64,000 nucleotides of DNA from Tenebrio molitor (Eukaryota > Arthropoda > Insecta > Coleoptera > Tenebrionidae): the NCBI RefSeq assembly GCF_963966145.1, contig NC_091054.1, forward strand, positions 14,694,001 to 14,758,000, written 5' to 3'. Positions 33,257 to 44,949 of the stretch are shown here, one piece after another; the stretch's first letter is position 1; each line of letters opens with the position of its first letter. The position numbers and the translations under genes are program-made. A model generated the notes under the pieces. It ran no database searches. It worked only from the letters and a program-made list of their open reading frames with translations, and was not told the origin of the DNA.

Positions 33257-34772
33257 ATGCGCTACGCATTTCTCTTGTACGCTCTCACCATCTTTTCACT
33301 TTGCGAGGTCAAAAAATGCCTATACTTGACCAAGACCTTCATCGACTTCATCAACAAAAACCAGTCATCCTGGAGGGCGGGAAAATTTTTTCTCGAAAAT
33401 GTAACGAGCAGGAATTTCGTTCATCGCTACCACCGACCCGTCCTCAACGTGGGCAACGAGGTGAGGGTTAAGGACTGCTATTTAGAAGATCTTCACATTC
33501 CGGACAGTTTTGACGCCAGAAAAGAATGGCCTCACTGTGCCGATGTCATAGGAAACATCAGGGATCAAGGCTCGTGCTCCTCTTGTTGGGTGAGTTCTGA
33601 CGAAATTTTGTCGAGTTGTAATTGTGTCAATTTAGGCGTTCTCTTCTACGGGAGTCATGACTGACAGGTTGTGCATTCAGAGCGAGGGTGAAGTGAAGTT
33701 TCAGTTTTCGCCCCAAGACATTCTAAGTTGTTGTGAAAATTGTTCGAATTCGACTTATGGTTGTGCAGTAGGAGGTTCCTCGGACAGGGCCTGGCGCTAC
33801 TGGACGGAATCCGGGATTGTTTCCGGAGGTGATTACGATTCATATCAGGTGAGTAATGAGGGTACATAACACAGTTGTTGGTCTTTTTCTTCCTTCTTTT
33901 AAGTAGGCAAGTTTACTGTTCCTTCTTCGATTCTTAACCTCTTATTTAGACGTAGTCACATCACTTCTTTCTTAATCTTCCTGTTGATCTTCTTCCGTTA
34001 AAGAAATAGGATCTTTGTCAAATACGTATACAGCACCTGAATCGAGAACAAAATCGATACCTGTTTTTTAATAACCTAAGTGTTGTCAAGATTGTAAAAT
34101 TATCTTGATAACTTGTTACCTGCAAGGTGTGCACTTGCTTCCAGGGTTGCGTGTTTTACCAAGAATCTGAATTTTACCTCAAAACGAAGTCCCCATGCAT
34201 GAAATCTTGTAACAACCCCCATTACAAGATTTCCTACGCTGAAGACAAACATTTTGGCTCTGATTACTACCAAGTGAAGCCAGCAGAAAAATGCATTCAA
34301 GCTGAAATCATGAGTAACGGTCCCGTGGAAGCCATATTTGCCCTGTACGAAGACTTCTACTACTACAAAGATGGTAGGGTTACCAACATTTTTTTGACAG
34401 TTCAAAACCTTGGCAATTTCAGGTGTTTACACTTATACCATCGGAGGATTAGTCAGTGCACACACTGTTAAAATCATAGGATGGGGAGTGGAAAACGGAA
34501 ATCCTTATTGGCTCGCGGCCAACAGTTGGAATTGCAATTGGGGACAACTTAAGGGATTTTTTAAAATCAGAAGAGGGGTTGACGAGTGCGGTATCGAACA
34601 ACATGTGCTTGCTGGAACCGCCAGGTTAAAGACAAAGACTAGTTCGAGTTCTCCTTGGTTGCTGGTTGCTCTTGTGAGTGCGGGGATAGTCATAGCGGTA
34701 ATGGCGATTGCTCTGTTTGTAAAAAAGAAAAGTATGGAGTCTGTTATTAATTACTTTAGGCTGAAGTCGTAG
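33257..34772 (+). CDS. Membrane-anchored, occluding-loop-less cathepsin B-like cysteine protease (intact copy 2)
   Basis: Exons 33257-33589, 33636-33848, 34145-34373 and 34423-34772, all GT-AG, encode 374 aa. Residues 1-16 are a signal peptide. FIDFINKNQSSWRAGKFF is the propeptide motif. The mature enzyme starts near IPDSFDARKEWPHC. Catalytic residues are Q104, C110 (SSCW), H272 and N292, all present. Cathepsin B normally has a Cys-bounded occluding loop with two adjacent His that confers exopeptidase activity; here GCVFYQESEFYLKTKSPC is shorter and has no His pair, so endopeptidase action is inferred. After CGIEQHVLAG a Ser-rich stalk leads to a transmembrane helix (337-358), KKK and a 13-residue cytosolic tail. 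The protease domain would face the lumen or outside. The ATG is the first in frame and precedes the signal peptide. Confidence 0.88.
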
Positions 34773-34789
34773 ACTAATGACAGATGACT

Positions 34790-34989
34790 GACATAGTAAA
34801 TGACTATTAGCCGTTCACGATTGTTTTAAACACGCAGCAGGCCAAGAGATTTTTTTGTTAGATTGGCGTCAGGTCCTGTCATATGACGTTTCGTTTTTAA
34901 ATATTCGCATTGTTGTCAATTCCGTCATTAATTTAGTTAATAAGAATTTACCCAGAACTGCCGTACAAATATGTATGTTTCATTTCAAT
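34790..34989. other. Downstream flank of cathepsin copy 2
   Basis: Not shared with the flanks of copies 1 and 3 beyond about 34800. Nothing recognised. Confidence 0.4.
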
Positions 34990-35496
34990 TTGAACCCTCC
35001 ACCACCCGGCGGCACGGCAATTTTGCCGGAGTACATACACTATTACGGATATTACTATCAAGTAATAGTGCAGTGCTATTCAACATAATTACCGGCGTCT
35101 CGCCTCCACATTTTGACTTTTTTGTGTTTTATGTTCTGTGTCAATGTTAAGGAATTTCCTCACGATGTGACATGAGTATAATAATATACCTTTTTGAATT
35201 TCAACCACCAATGTGTTCTCTAAGTCCAAAATTTTTAAATTTTTAAAAAGAGATTGCGGTACTATTCCCGTTGCTGAAATTATAAGTGGTAAAATCGAAA
35301 TTTTTTCTAAACACCAAAGATTTCTTATAGCAACGGAGAGTTTTAAATATTTATTAATTTTTGTGTGATATGTCTGTGTTATATTGTGTGAATTTGGAAC
35401 AGCTATATCTAAAAGATATGCTTGCTTTTGTTGTTTATTTAAAATAATAATGTCTGGTCTGTTATGCTTGTTATTAATAACAAGTAGAATAGCCAT
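34990..35496 (-). mobile_element. LINE 3' fragment with restriction-like endonuclease motif, copy 2
   Basis: The minus-strand frame has NRPDIIILNKQQKQ, YLLDIAVPNSHN, INKYLKLSVAIRNLWCLEK, LIISATGIVPQSLFKNLK and YSCHIVRKFLNIDTEH. It is open from about 35496 to 35089, longer and cleaner than the copy at 15.9 kb. The 3' tail (35088-34990) keeps the same two hairpins and the GC-rich CCGCCGGGTGG end. 5' truncated, as is usual for LINE copies. Confidence 0.75.
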
Positions 35497-35509
35497 TATG
35501 TTTTATTAC

Positions 35510-36440
35510 TTAAGCACATTTTCTAGGCATAGAAAAAATCAATTTGTCTATATACTCTGACGTTATGTTGTTCCAAGCTCTTTGTGCTGCCTCCGACAAA
35601 TCTTCTCTGGCTTCAAATCTTCCTCCATTTTCTTTACGAATTGCCCGATCAAGGTGGTCCCAGAGGTTCTCTATAGGGTTTAAATCGGGACTCTGGGCCG
35701 GCCATTTCATCACGTTCACTTTTTCTGCTAAAAACCACTCCTTTACGGTATTTCATGTGTGTTTCGGGTCATTGTCCTGCTGAAATGTTCATGGAAGGGG
35801 CATATTGTCCTCTGTAAACGGAAGCATTTGTTCTTGCAAAATGTGGAAATAAACAAATCTGTCCATTATTACCCTCTATGAGATGTAATGAGCCTACCCC
35901 ATAAGCAGAAAAGTATCCATAAAATTTTCATCTCCACCTCCATGTTTAACGGTACCTCTTGTTTACTTGAATCTTTCGTTCTTTGGACGTCTTATCCTTA
36001 TCCAGTGTATGCCATCAGAACTGCACAAGTTAAATTTAGTTTTGTCAGAGAATAGGATGTTTTTCCATAGGCGCGGCGTCTAATTCAAATGCTCTTTTGC
36101 AAACTGTAACCGGGCTCTTTCCAATTTCATTATGTCGACGTCTAATAGACCTCACTGACAAACGTACATTTGGAATTTCCTTTTTTATTTTTACTGCATC
36201 CCAAAATGGATTCTGCCTTGACAACATTCCTATTTTTCTCTCAGTGATTCTGGCGGTTTTTCGAAGTCTTCCCGATTTTGGAACATTAACTAAACTTCTT
36301 CTTTGATTGTACAAAGAAATTGTTTTTGAAATAACTGACCGATTCAACTGCTGTGCAGTATCACTTTGTGGCTCTCCAGATTGAAACTTATCAATTATTA
36401 ATTTTCGCATATCTACAGACAAACTTTTACCTTTAGGCAT
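35510..36440 (-). pseudogene. Tc1-like transposase, interrupted
   Basis: The minus-strand frame starts MPKGKSLSVDMRKLIIDKFQ with a paired-like helix-turn-helix (SDTAQQLNRSVISKTISLYN). It continues through RRSLVNVPKSGRLRKTARIT to about 36045, where the first catalytic region has decayed to FSDKTKFN. After stops it resumes with WPAQSPDLNPIENLWDHLDR and ends FSMPRKCA at 35510. Order and spacing are those of a Tc1 transposase of about 340 aa. No TIRs were found, and the 3' side abuts a LINE fragment. Confidence 0.8.
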
Positions 36441-36522
36441 CTTTATTTAACGTATATACTACAAGGACACACAAATTTTAAGGTACATAGCTGTGGTAAC
36501 TCGTTAAAAATGAATAAAACCA

Positions 36523-36826
36523 AATGGCAGGTTATGAGAGTAAAAATTAACGGCAAAAAGAAATCCAAGTTAGAATCCGGAATAATATTCTAAAAATTAA
36601 ATAAAGGAAATTCTAGAAGTGCGCCCCATTTTGCTCTAAACATAAATTAATTCTTCTCTTGAACGATTCACCAGCATGTTTAATTTAATTTAAAATGTCA
36701 AATTTGACTTGTCACTGATGCGGCTGTCGGTGTGAAGCCGTCAACAACCGGAAGTTACTCCAGTTGTACCATTTAAAAATAAAATTCAGCATTACCAACT
36801 TAAACAGTCCTTCTTGACCACCCCCT
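36523..36826. mobile_element. Right part of the 8065-type MITE
   Basis: Matches 8195-8507 closely (GGTTATGAGAGTAAAAATTA and the AACAGTCCTTCTTGACCACC end). The left end is missing. Marks the left limit of duplicated block C. Confidence 0.8.
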
Positions 36827-36863
36827 ATTATTACAAGATATTTTTTTCTTTCTTTCTATAATA

Positions 36864-39800
36864 CAGGGTCTATCAGAACTGGCGGACCAAAATAATACGG
36901 TGAAATCATCATCTTCTGGGAATAATAGGAAAAATATTTTAAAAAATCCATCCTCATTGGATTTTAAAATAAGAACGTTGTTAATTGACCAATCGCGTGT
37001 AGATATAAAATTACCTTAAAAAATTATATTAGTAACTGTCGAAACAAATTTGATTGTTGCAAAGACATAATAACTGAATATTATGTCATAATAAATTATT
37101 TCTGACAATTACAAAAGTTATTAATAGTTATTTAATAAACTAAAGTCTATTTTTTCCTGGTAGGCGCGTGCGTGCGCATCTCCGAAAGGTAGAATTACAT
37201 AGCTAAGATTTTTAGCAGGATGCAGGAATTGTTAGTATTTTTGGTTGCATATTATCTAGGGGGATCAGTATTTGGGGTTGCATATTAAAACTCATGTTTA
37301 CGATTTAATTTTTGTATAATTTGTAAAATGTAAACAAAAAAGTTTATGAATAAACTCGTGGAAAAATTGATAACAAATATTATATGTACATTTTTTATTT
37401 TTTTCACACAGGAGTTAAATTTGGAAACAAAACAATTAAAAAAAAATAAAACAAAACAATCAACACCGCACTTTTCACCTAAAAAAAATTACAGTGACGT
37501 CGACAAAAATTGACAGTTCACGTGAAAGCCGCAAAAATTTCATAACATGGACATGGCCTGCTTCGACTACAATCATTTATAATAACCATTATCTTGCAAG
37601 AGAAAAGGTCTCCCTTCTTGGCGTATTTTTTTTATTTCCCGTAAATATCTTCTTCGCCAGTTATGTCTTCTCTTTCTATTAACAGGCTTTTTCTGTTTCG
37701 TTATTTGTGCTATTTGAAATAAAACATAGATTTCAATGTTTACAGTTAATTGAAAACAATGTATGTACTTACTTGAATTTTAATTCGTGTAAAACATTAT
37801 AAAGCTTAGAACGACTGATGTTTGGAATTTCTTCATTGTTTTGCACTTCCCTGTACACAGCATCAATTGTAGGAATTCTGTTTGCAGAGAAAAATGAGTG
37901 CACTGTTTTTCGAATGAGATATTTTTGATGTTCATCCAACTGAATCATTTCCTATCAGGTTTCTTCGGTGCCTGTAATTGTCCACACTTCTTTTCTTCCG
38001 CCAAGTATCATTGAATGGTTCTAAATCCACAACCTTCAACACAAAATAATTAAGCTGTGATACAACAAAAAAAAACTCAGAAATCAATACCAGTATAATC
38101 TGCAGTTTTTTCCATTTGAGCCGTCTTGGTTAACTCGGCAAAATCATTGGAGATCCCACGAAATACTTTAACGATCATTTCTTTCTCGGCTTGTGAGAAA
38201 TTTGCTATAAATATGCATTAATAAAAAACTGTTACATACTTGATGTTAGCATAAATCCAACCTACGCGATTTATTTGGTGATCGAAATTATGACATCTTG
38301 TTGACATATAAAAACTTCTTAACCACTAAGAACTGTTTTTTTAATAAATAAACGGACACAACACAAAACACGAAAGGAAAACTAAGACACGATGAAACAA
38401 AAATGGGAGCTTGGACCTGATTGACAGTGACAGTACAGAAAACTGCAATATTGCACATTTCTCTAGTGTAAGTAGAAAAATAAAGTAACCAATAGGAAAG
38501 TCGCATTTCGTTGCAGGATTTTATAAATGCGCACGCACGCGCCTACCAGGAAAAAATAGACTATAGTTTGTTAATGAAGACGATTAATAATCGAAACTGT
38601 TTAAAGCACGAACGAGTGTAGCGAGTGAGTGCCTTTAATAGTTGAGATTATTAATCGCACATTAACAAACGAGTTGATTACAAACATTTTTCGTTGACCG
38701 CAAACTTTTTTTTGTGACAAAATTTCAAATTAAAGCCAAATCAAAACCAATTTAATCTTTTTCGATAAAGATGAGACCTTATAAAATACCTTCATCCTTC
38801 TTTTGTCCTCAGGTAGGCCATTTTAAATGTTTTCAGCACTTTCTCTTCACTGTTCCACAAAGAGTGTCAGAAGACGTCAACTCCATTCACATCCAATTTC
38901 ACGTAAAAATTACGATTGCTAAGAAAACCTAGTTACCTTTGAAAAATATGACATGCGAATTATAACCAAAAAGGTCGGTGAATTCGTAATTGTGCAGTTA
39001 TGGAGCTATAAAATATAGAAAATCCTGCTGCACTACCTCTTGCAGTGTTGGTAAGTGCAAACAATGCATGTTCGAGGTTGTTTATACATCAAAATTTCAT
39101 CAAAACGTCAAAGTCGCAAAAATCGTTGATTAATGAAAAATAGTGTATTAATGAGGTCCATTAATACACTATATTTTAGACAAAATAATTCATTAATATT
39201 GAAATTAACAAGCGGTCAACGGAAACAATGGTTAATGTTTACTTCTTCAGAATATTTTGATATGCTTGTCTTATATGGACAGTGTGATGAGAGTGCCACA
39301 GTTGCTGCTCGGGAGTACGCAGTTCGTTTTCCCAATAGGGAACGTCCTAGCAGAAATACTATAACCCGAAAAATACTATCGTCAATGTGACATAAATGAT
39401 ATTTAGTTGTAAAGCAAGCTTTAGGATGTTTAACCTTATTTTTTACTGTTGTCAAAATTATTTTAATCCATCAGTGTCATACGGGTGGGGTAAATCCCAG
39501 CTGCGGCGGCAGGGTTCAAAAGCAAAAGATCAACATGGTCGCGGTTTAGACAACCTTCAGAAGAAAGTAAGACGATTCTATAGCTATCAAAAACTGAAGA
39601 TGCCATAATTTTGACAAGAATAATTTGAAATTGTCATGTATATTGACATTAATACTTTATTTACATTTGAAGTGTCAAAAAGTGACGACCAAAGTATTTT
39701 GGCCGCGATAGTACTATAACCTAAAAACGTCCGTCATCGCACAAACAATGCGGATACCCAACAATGCATAATGCATCATTTGAAATGCACCCATAGTTAC

Positions 39801-39976
39801 AAATAAACCAGGAAAACTAATTTATAGGTAACTTAACATCAACAGGATTGGTCAGTTTAAATTGCTTCTTTCCTAATCACTATTTAAGGTAGATTGTTTT
39901 GAACATTTTTTCTATTATTCCCAGAAGATAATGAATTCACCGTATTAATTTGGTCTGTCAGTTCTGAGAGACCCAG
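36864..39976 (+). mobile_element. Non-autonomous DUF4817-family mariner, block C copy
   Basis: Same element as 8546-10960: CAGGGTCTATCAGAACTGGC ends with a roughly 75-bp TIR and TA flanks. It carries a different nested element (37143-38563) and another about 300-bp insertion near 39380-39700 whose right end reads GGCCGCGATAGTAC. The transposase fragment at 39235-39380 (MFTSSEYFDMLVLYGQCDES) is all that remains of coding sequence. Confidence 0.85.
37143..38563 (-). mobile_element. Nested 1.4-kb TA element with 36-bp TIRs
   Basis: AGTCTATTTTTTCCTGGTAG and its inverse form a TIR identical over 36 bp, inserted at a TA that is empty in the block A copy (about 8835, AATAAACTAGTTTG). On the minus strand near 37960-37770 the frame reads LDEHQKYLIRKTVHSFFSAN then SRSKLYNVLHELKF, resembling the N-terminal region of IS630/Tc1-related transposases found in insects, with a GTAAG donor following. 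No complete transposase remains. Confidence 0.78.
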
Positions 39977-40493
39977 TATTTACTCTTCACATACCTACTC
40001 GATTCACACTTACTTGTTTAATGTTTAATTTGATTCTATTCAAGGGGAAGTATTAGCAAAGTTCAGTGAAACTGGGGTATACTTAACTTCTTTGTCAAAG
40101 AATAAGAATTATTTTTATTTTTACCCTGATTTTCACTTGATTAATTTAGTTTTACTGCCCCATTATTACCAACAATTCGATAAAAGTTACCTACATCAAT
40201 GTCAGCCATGTTTGCTGTCATCTGTCATCCACTCAGTCTACCATGTCTGTTGTCGCCCACAAATCCATTCCACTAATATTTTCGCCCGCAACGTTTTCAA
40301 GACAATGAAACGCTTGTAGTCTGCATCACGTAGGCCATATCTGTCACCTTATGTTAAAAAATCAACATGGACACAATAGCGCCCGTGTGACCTAGCATTA
40401 ACTAACACACATCTTGTTGTGCAAATTCTTCAGCATATTTTACCTACGTGCAATTTTTCAAATGCACCAAATACTTTTACATACAGAGTGTCC
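39977..40493. repeat. Duplicated 5' flank of a cathepsin copy
   Basis: Matches 10961-11608 with small deletions. The match stops where a mariner-like element is inserted at a TA (40492-40493). The empty site is visible at 11605-11612. Confidence 0.8.
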
Positions 40494-40856
40494 CAGAACT
40501 CGCGCCCCAGAGAAAACAGACAAATGCTGACGACAATCTCGATTCTAAAAATGCAAACGAAGAACAATTAATGGCTTGCATAAGAGAGTTGTGAGACATC
40601 TAAGATCCACCAATTCCAAAAAGGGAACTCTGAGGTGTTAATGTAAATAAAATCGGTTGCTAAGTTTATAAATTGTCACAATTAAATAATGTCAGAATGA
40701 CATGTCCGCTAAAGTGTCAACATCAACATGTTAGATTAAGGCAGATGTCATTCAAGATGTCACATTCGCCATCAATCACATGAATCTATGTAGTATTTTT
40801 TTTTTATTATTAGAAAGTAACAATTTTTATTGTTAATATTAAATAACATTTTTAAT

Positions 40857-42787
40857 TTACAATGCGAAAATTTCCGATAATAATGCGGAATCTGGAAAAG
40901 TGCCCCGAATGCTTGCAGCGTTTCCACGTTGGATGGCAAGGGAAATTCTCTCATAAAGGAATTTCTTTGATTTTGAATCGCCTGATTCCGCGATAAGTCG
41001 GTCTCCGATGACATTAATGAAATCTATTGTTTCTTTGCACCAAGGGCCTAAGGTTTCAAAGGCTAAACCTTTAAATATGTAGTTTGACGAAATAATTGAA
41101 CTATATTTGTTATGTTTGCGTTTGCAAGCCATTTCAGCAGCAAAACCTGAGACTTCAGATGTTTTCAATACGTAACTGTCTGCAAGTGTATCTACGACAG
41201 TAACGTCCCAAACCAAAGGTTGACCTTTATTCCACGGTACTAAAGTCATCCCATCAGGGCGTTTTCCGTCATCCCGAGACAGTCCGTTTGGTTCTAAAGT
41301 TGAATTCACATGAATAGAAGTTAAAGACCGGTTGATAATGGAATTAATTTCAGTGTGTCTTGAAAATCTACCACTGCTTTTGAAACAAATTAGACCGTGA
41401 ATACCAATTTCTTCAAACTTTCGCATTGCATTTGCAAATATGAGTGTTATCTAAAAGAGTACCAATATTAGGAGAAGGTATTGCATGTAACCAAGATCCT
41501 GATTCTCTGCATTGCAAAGCCTTAAAACGAGCCAAGTCCCTAGAATTAAAGATTAAGTCATTGTCAATTATTCTTTTGATATTGATATTATCCCAATTCT
41601 TCTGAAATTGTGGAATTGTTGGTTTTTCGTTCTCATTTGCTACACCCCAGACTGCTAAAGCTTCATCATAATGGTGAATATTAAGCTCATTATCCTTTGA
41701 ATTTAGTAATTGAGAAACAAGCTTTTTAACACCATAAACTGAAGATAGGAAAGCAGGGAGGCAAATATCGGAAATGCGGCGAATTCCCAGTCCACCAAAT
41801 CTAATCGGTAAAGTGGACTGAGACCATTATAAATCAATTAAACGTAAATTAAGTATTTTTTCTAAAGAAGACTTTAAAGAAGAATCAATGGAATTAACGT
41901 AATTAGAAAATTTCCAAAATGGAGTTGTTCTTAATAAAAAAATAAATTTTGGTATGAAAAGACAGTTCTTGATTAAGGTATAAGCCACGTGTCTGCTAAG
42001 AAATTCAGCTTTATTTAAAAGATTTTTAACTCTAATAATAGTTTTTTCGACAGTGTTTTTGAAGCCTTGGTCAAAGATTGGAGAGCCTAAAAGAGATAAA
42101 CTTCCTCGGTCACAAATTTTAATACCTGGTGCTAAATTTTGAAATTCCTTTATGACTTTTAAATCTGTGTCTCCAGAACAGCTAAAGATCTCGCATTTGT
42201 TAAAGTTTAATTCAAGACCAATTTTTCTGGATAAATTGATAACTTTCTTAAAGTCGGACAAAACTACTTCTGGGTAATCAGCTAGGGTTTCATCATCTAA
42301 ATACCAAATATTCACTTCAGAATTCAAACATAAAATAATTGGTTGAATGGCAAGACTAAAAATTATAGGACCTCAAGGATCTTCTTGTTGAGCTCCAACA
42401 GAAGAAGAAATTAAATGAATACCAAAGAATAAACTTGAAGGATTCCTATAGCATTGATAAAGATAAGGGTAAAGAAGTGGGGTATGACATTGGACTTCTT
42501 TTAGAATACAATCTCGTTCGACTGAGTTAAATGCGTTTTTGAAATCTAATTTAAAAACAACTTTTCTACGGTTTTGGTCGTTATTCACAAAGGTTCGTGT
42601 AGTATGAATTGCTGCTTCGCATTCTAGCTTAGTTGCCACTCCAAGTTGGTGTGGAGATAAATACGAATTTACAATATTACGACTTTGAAAACAAGCAAGC
42701 TTTGAAGTCAATCTTCGTAAACAGTTTCCTATAGCGATCGGTCTAATTCCTCCATCTTTCTTATGAAGGGCGCATAAAGAGGCACCA
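40857..42787 (-). pseudogene. LINE reverse transcriptase / endonuclease, C-terminal part
   Basis: Minus-strand frames with a few stops and shifts. 42787-42373 has LCALHKKDGGIRPIAIGNCL, QLGVATKLECEAAIHTTRTF and FKLDFKNAFNSVERD, the reverse transcriptase fingers and first catalytic Asp (F-x-LDFKNAF). 42327-41827 has IWYLDDETLADYPEVVLSDF, the YxDD-like catalytic box, here YLDD. 41426-40857 has RPDGMTLVPWNKGQPLVWDV with following TVVDTLADSYV, a PD...D restriction-like endonuclease signature, then LERISLAIQRGNAAS-like end (YERISLAIQRGNAASIRGT). The family is widespread in insects and cnidarians. Inactivated by stops (for example after QQEDP and LRLIDL). Confidence 0.8.
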
Positions 42788-44098
42788 TGCCACGGTTCAA
42801 ACTGGCCAGAGGGCACAATACTTGGGCTAGCTCGATCTCAGGGCGCCACTTGCGGCGAAGTCGAGGGTTCTTTTGGTAGCAGGCCCCGCAAGTAGCCTGC
42901 TGACCTGGCCAGGAGAGGTGTTTGAAGTTCGCGAGAACGAAAAGAAACGCACAAAGTGGACGTGGCTGGACCTAGGCGCTATTCAAACAGGCGAAACCAA
43001 AAAAATACAGACGGGCGAGCTGAGGGGGGGGTAGTATTGATACACACTATGTAAGTGAAAATTGAATGTAATTGAAATGACTGTAGTTATATTTGAATTG
43101 ATATAAATATATGAATGGATAAATATATGAATTGATATAAATATAAATGTGAATTGATATAAAAATGTACAATAAAAAGGGGTGGAAACTCGGTTCCAGC
43201 AATCCGGCCGAAATAGCTATTTCCGCAGAGCTTTACAATAAGCGAATCTCGCTGATGTCTACGCGGAGATGTTAACAAGGTTATAATGTGATATATATAT
43301 AACAAAAGTACGCGAGCTATTTCACTTGCTAGATTGAGTTAGTTTGTAAATTGTGATATGGTTAGTAAGATATTTAGAAAAAGGTTAGATAAAATGAAAT
43401 TGAGTCGAATAAGAGGGGTGGCTTGCCGGTCTCCAGGAGCAGTCCGCGCTCAGGGGCCGTAGAGGAGCGTGTCCTTTCCCAGTCGTTCGGGGATCTGGTG
43501 GCAAAGTCCTTTGAGCGGAGCTGACGGTTCTAGAGACGAGACTGGAGCCACAGAGGTCTCGGGCGCGTCGACGATGAGCCCGACGCACGGTTTTCTCTTG
43601 ACCTCGACGTAAGACGGTTGGGGTCAAAGTCTAGGGGGTGGAGATGGAGGATTCCCTAGAGGAGTACTACGTGTAGCACATTGTCTACATGAAGACTCAC
43701 CTATACCCTCAGGCAAGGGAAATGCCTCGCAGGAGTCTACTTCGATTGCGTCACGAGCCTTAGCGTTTGGACCAAAATCCTCCCTAAGCGGAGTTGGAAG
43801 GGTGCGCTCAAATTTTCCACACGGAGACGATACAGCACACCATCCACAAGGTTTCGACGAATACGAAGATCCCTGGCACCAGGTAATAAATTGATTTCAC
43901 TCGAACGAAACGGTCCGCAAAGGCACGTGGCACGGTAGATTCAGAAGAGAAAAAAGGTGAGTGAAGATTCTCCTGATAAGATGGAATATTCTCGAAGGAG
44001 TCGCGCGCGCGCTTGTCTTCGCGCTAGCAAAAGAGGGAATTTTGTAGGCAACCAACGATTCCTGAAGAGGTATGTTGGGCGAAAAACCAAGGGTGACA
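42788..44098 (-). repeat. Gypsy 3' LTR (1,311 bp)
   Basis: On the minus strand it begins TGTCACCCTTGG (44098) and ends GAACCGTGGCA (42788). It matches the 5' LTR at 49671-50560 almost perfectly, apart from an extra 421 bp at about 43018-43440 that contains AT-rich GAATTGATATAAATAT repeats. Confidence 0.88.
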
Positions 44099-44115
44099 AG
44101 GCCCTCTTTTCCTCC
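44099..44115 (-). other. Polypurine tract of the gypsy element
   Basis: GGAGGAAAAGAGGGCCT on the minus strand lies immediately before the 3' LTR. This is the expected plus-strand DNA primer site. Confidence 0.78.
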
Positions 44116-44949
44116 AAAAGAAAAATTTTTGAAGAAAATTTTTCTTTGAACCTCTGCCAACAAAAAAACAAAAAAAAATGAGAAGCGGAATGGACTTTTT
44201 AGGGTGAAGCCCGGGGTTTCCACTGACCCAGTACAATGTAGACGTACCAGCCTGAAATTGATGTGAAGCCGTATAGCCGCTTCGACGCTTAAGCAGAGCG
44301 AATGACTACTCCGGTAACAAAGTCTATAAAACAAAATATCTCGAAGAAGAGGTGCGGTGCACATGGCGGTCGAGCGACACACTCGCAAGAGGAACGGAAA
44401 TGTGGAGAAAGAAACATAGAGATAAATTGAAAGAACATCCAACTCAACAATGGTCGTGTCCACCTACCATGTCCCACTGCAAAATCTTCTCCGACCTGCG
44501 CCAACTGCCAGGAATTTTTCGGTCTCGTGGACCTCGCGATCGGAAGAAAACACTTGGGTCTAGCCTGGTTTTGTGGTGGATTGCTCCCCAAAACCAGCTA
44601 GATGTCAAGACAACAACAAAGACGAAATCGGTAACAAAAAGGAATGTCGAAATTGAGAAACTTGAAGGTGGTGGGTTAGGGTTACAAGGACCGACTAACG
44701 GCCAAAACCAAACGATAACGATAATGACAACCATACCGACCACGATCTTACTGCACCACGGCAAGGGGGATAAATCCGAGATTTAAAAAAAAACAAAAAT
44801 TCAAAACAAAGTTTAGCTCTTAGAGTCGACCGAGTCGACAGAGGACGCGTTTGATTCGTCTATGACCATAGGGGAGCTTGCCCTATTTATGTGGTTTAGG
44901 ATGCGCCAGGGGTGTGGTCATTACAGCCCTATCACAATGTGAAATTTAC
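44116..44949. other. Gypsy 3' noncoding region
   Basis: Between the pol stop and polypurine tract. Open frames on either strand lack recognised motifs, and no third protein is supported. Confidence 0.55.

Noticed and set aside
34100..34405. 101-codon minus-strand frame
   Set aside because: Antisense to cathepsin exon 3.
43897..44786. Several 100-190-codon frames near the gypsy 3' end, considered as an envelope or third ORF
   Set aside because: They span the LTR border or noncoding region, occur on both strands, and lack signal peptide, transmembrane or cleavage patterns expected of an envelope protein.
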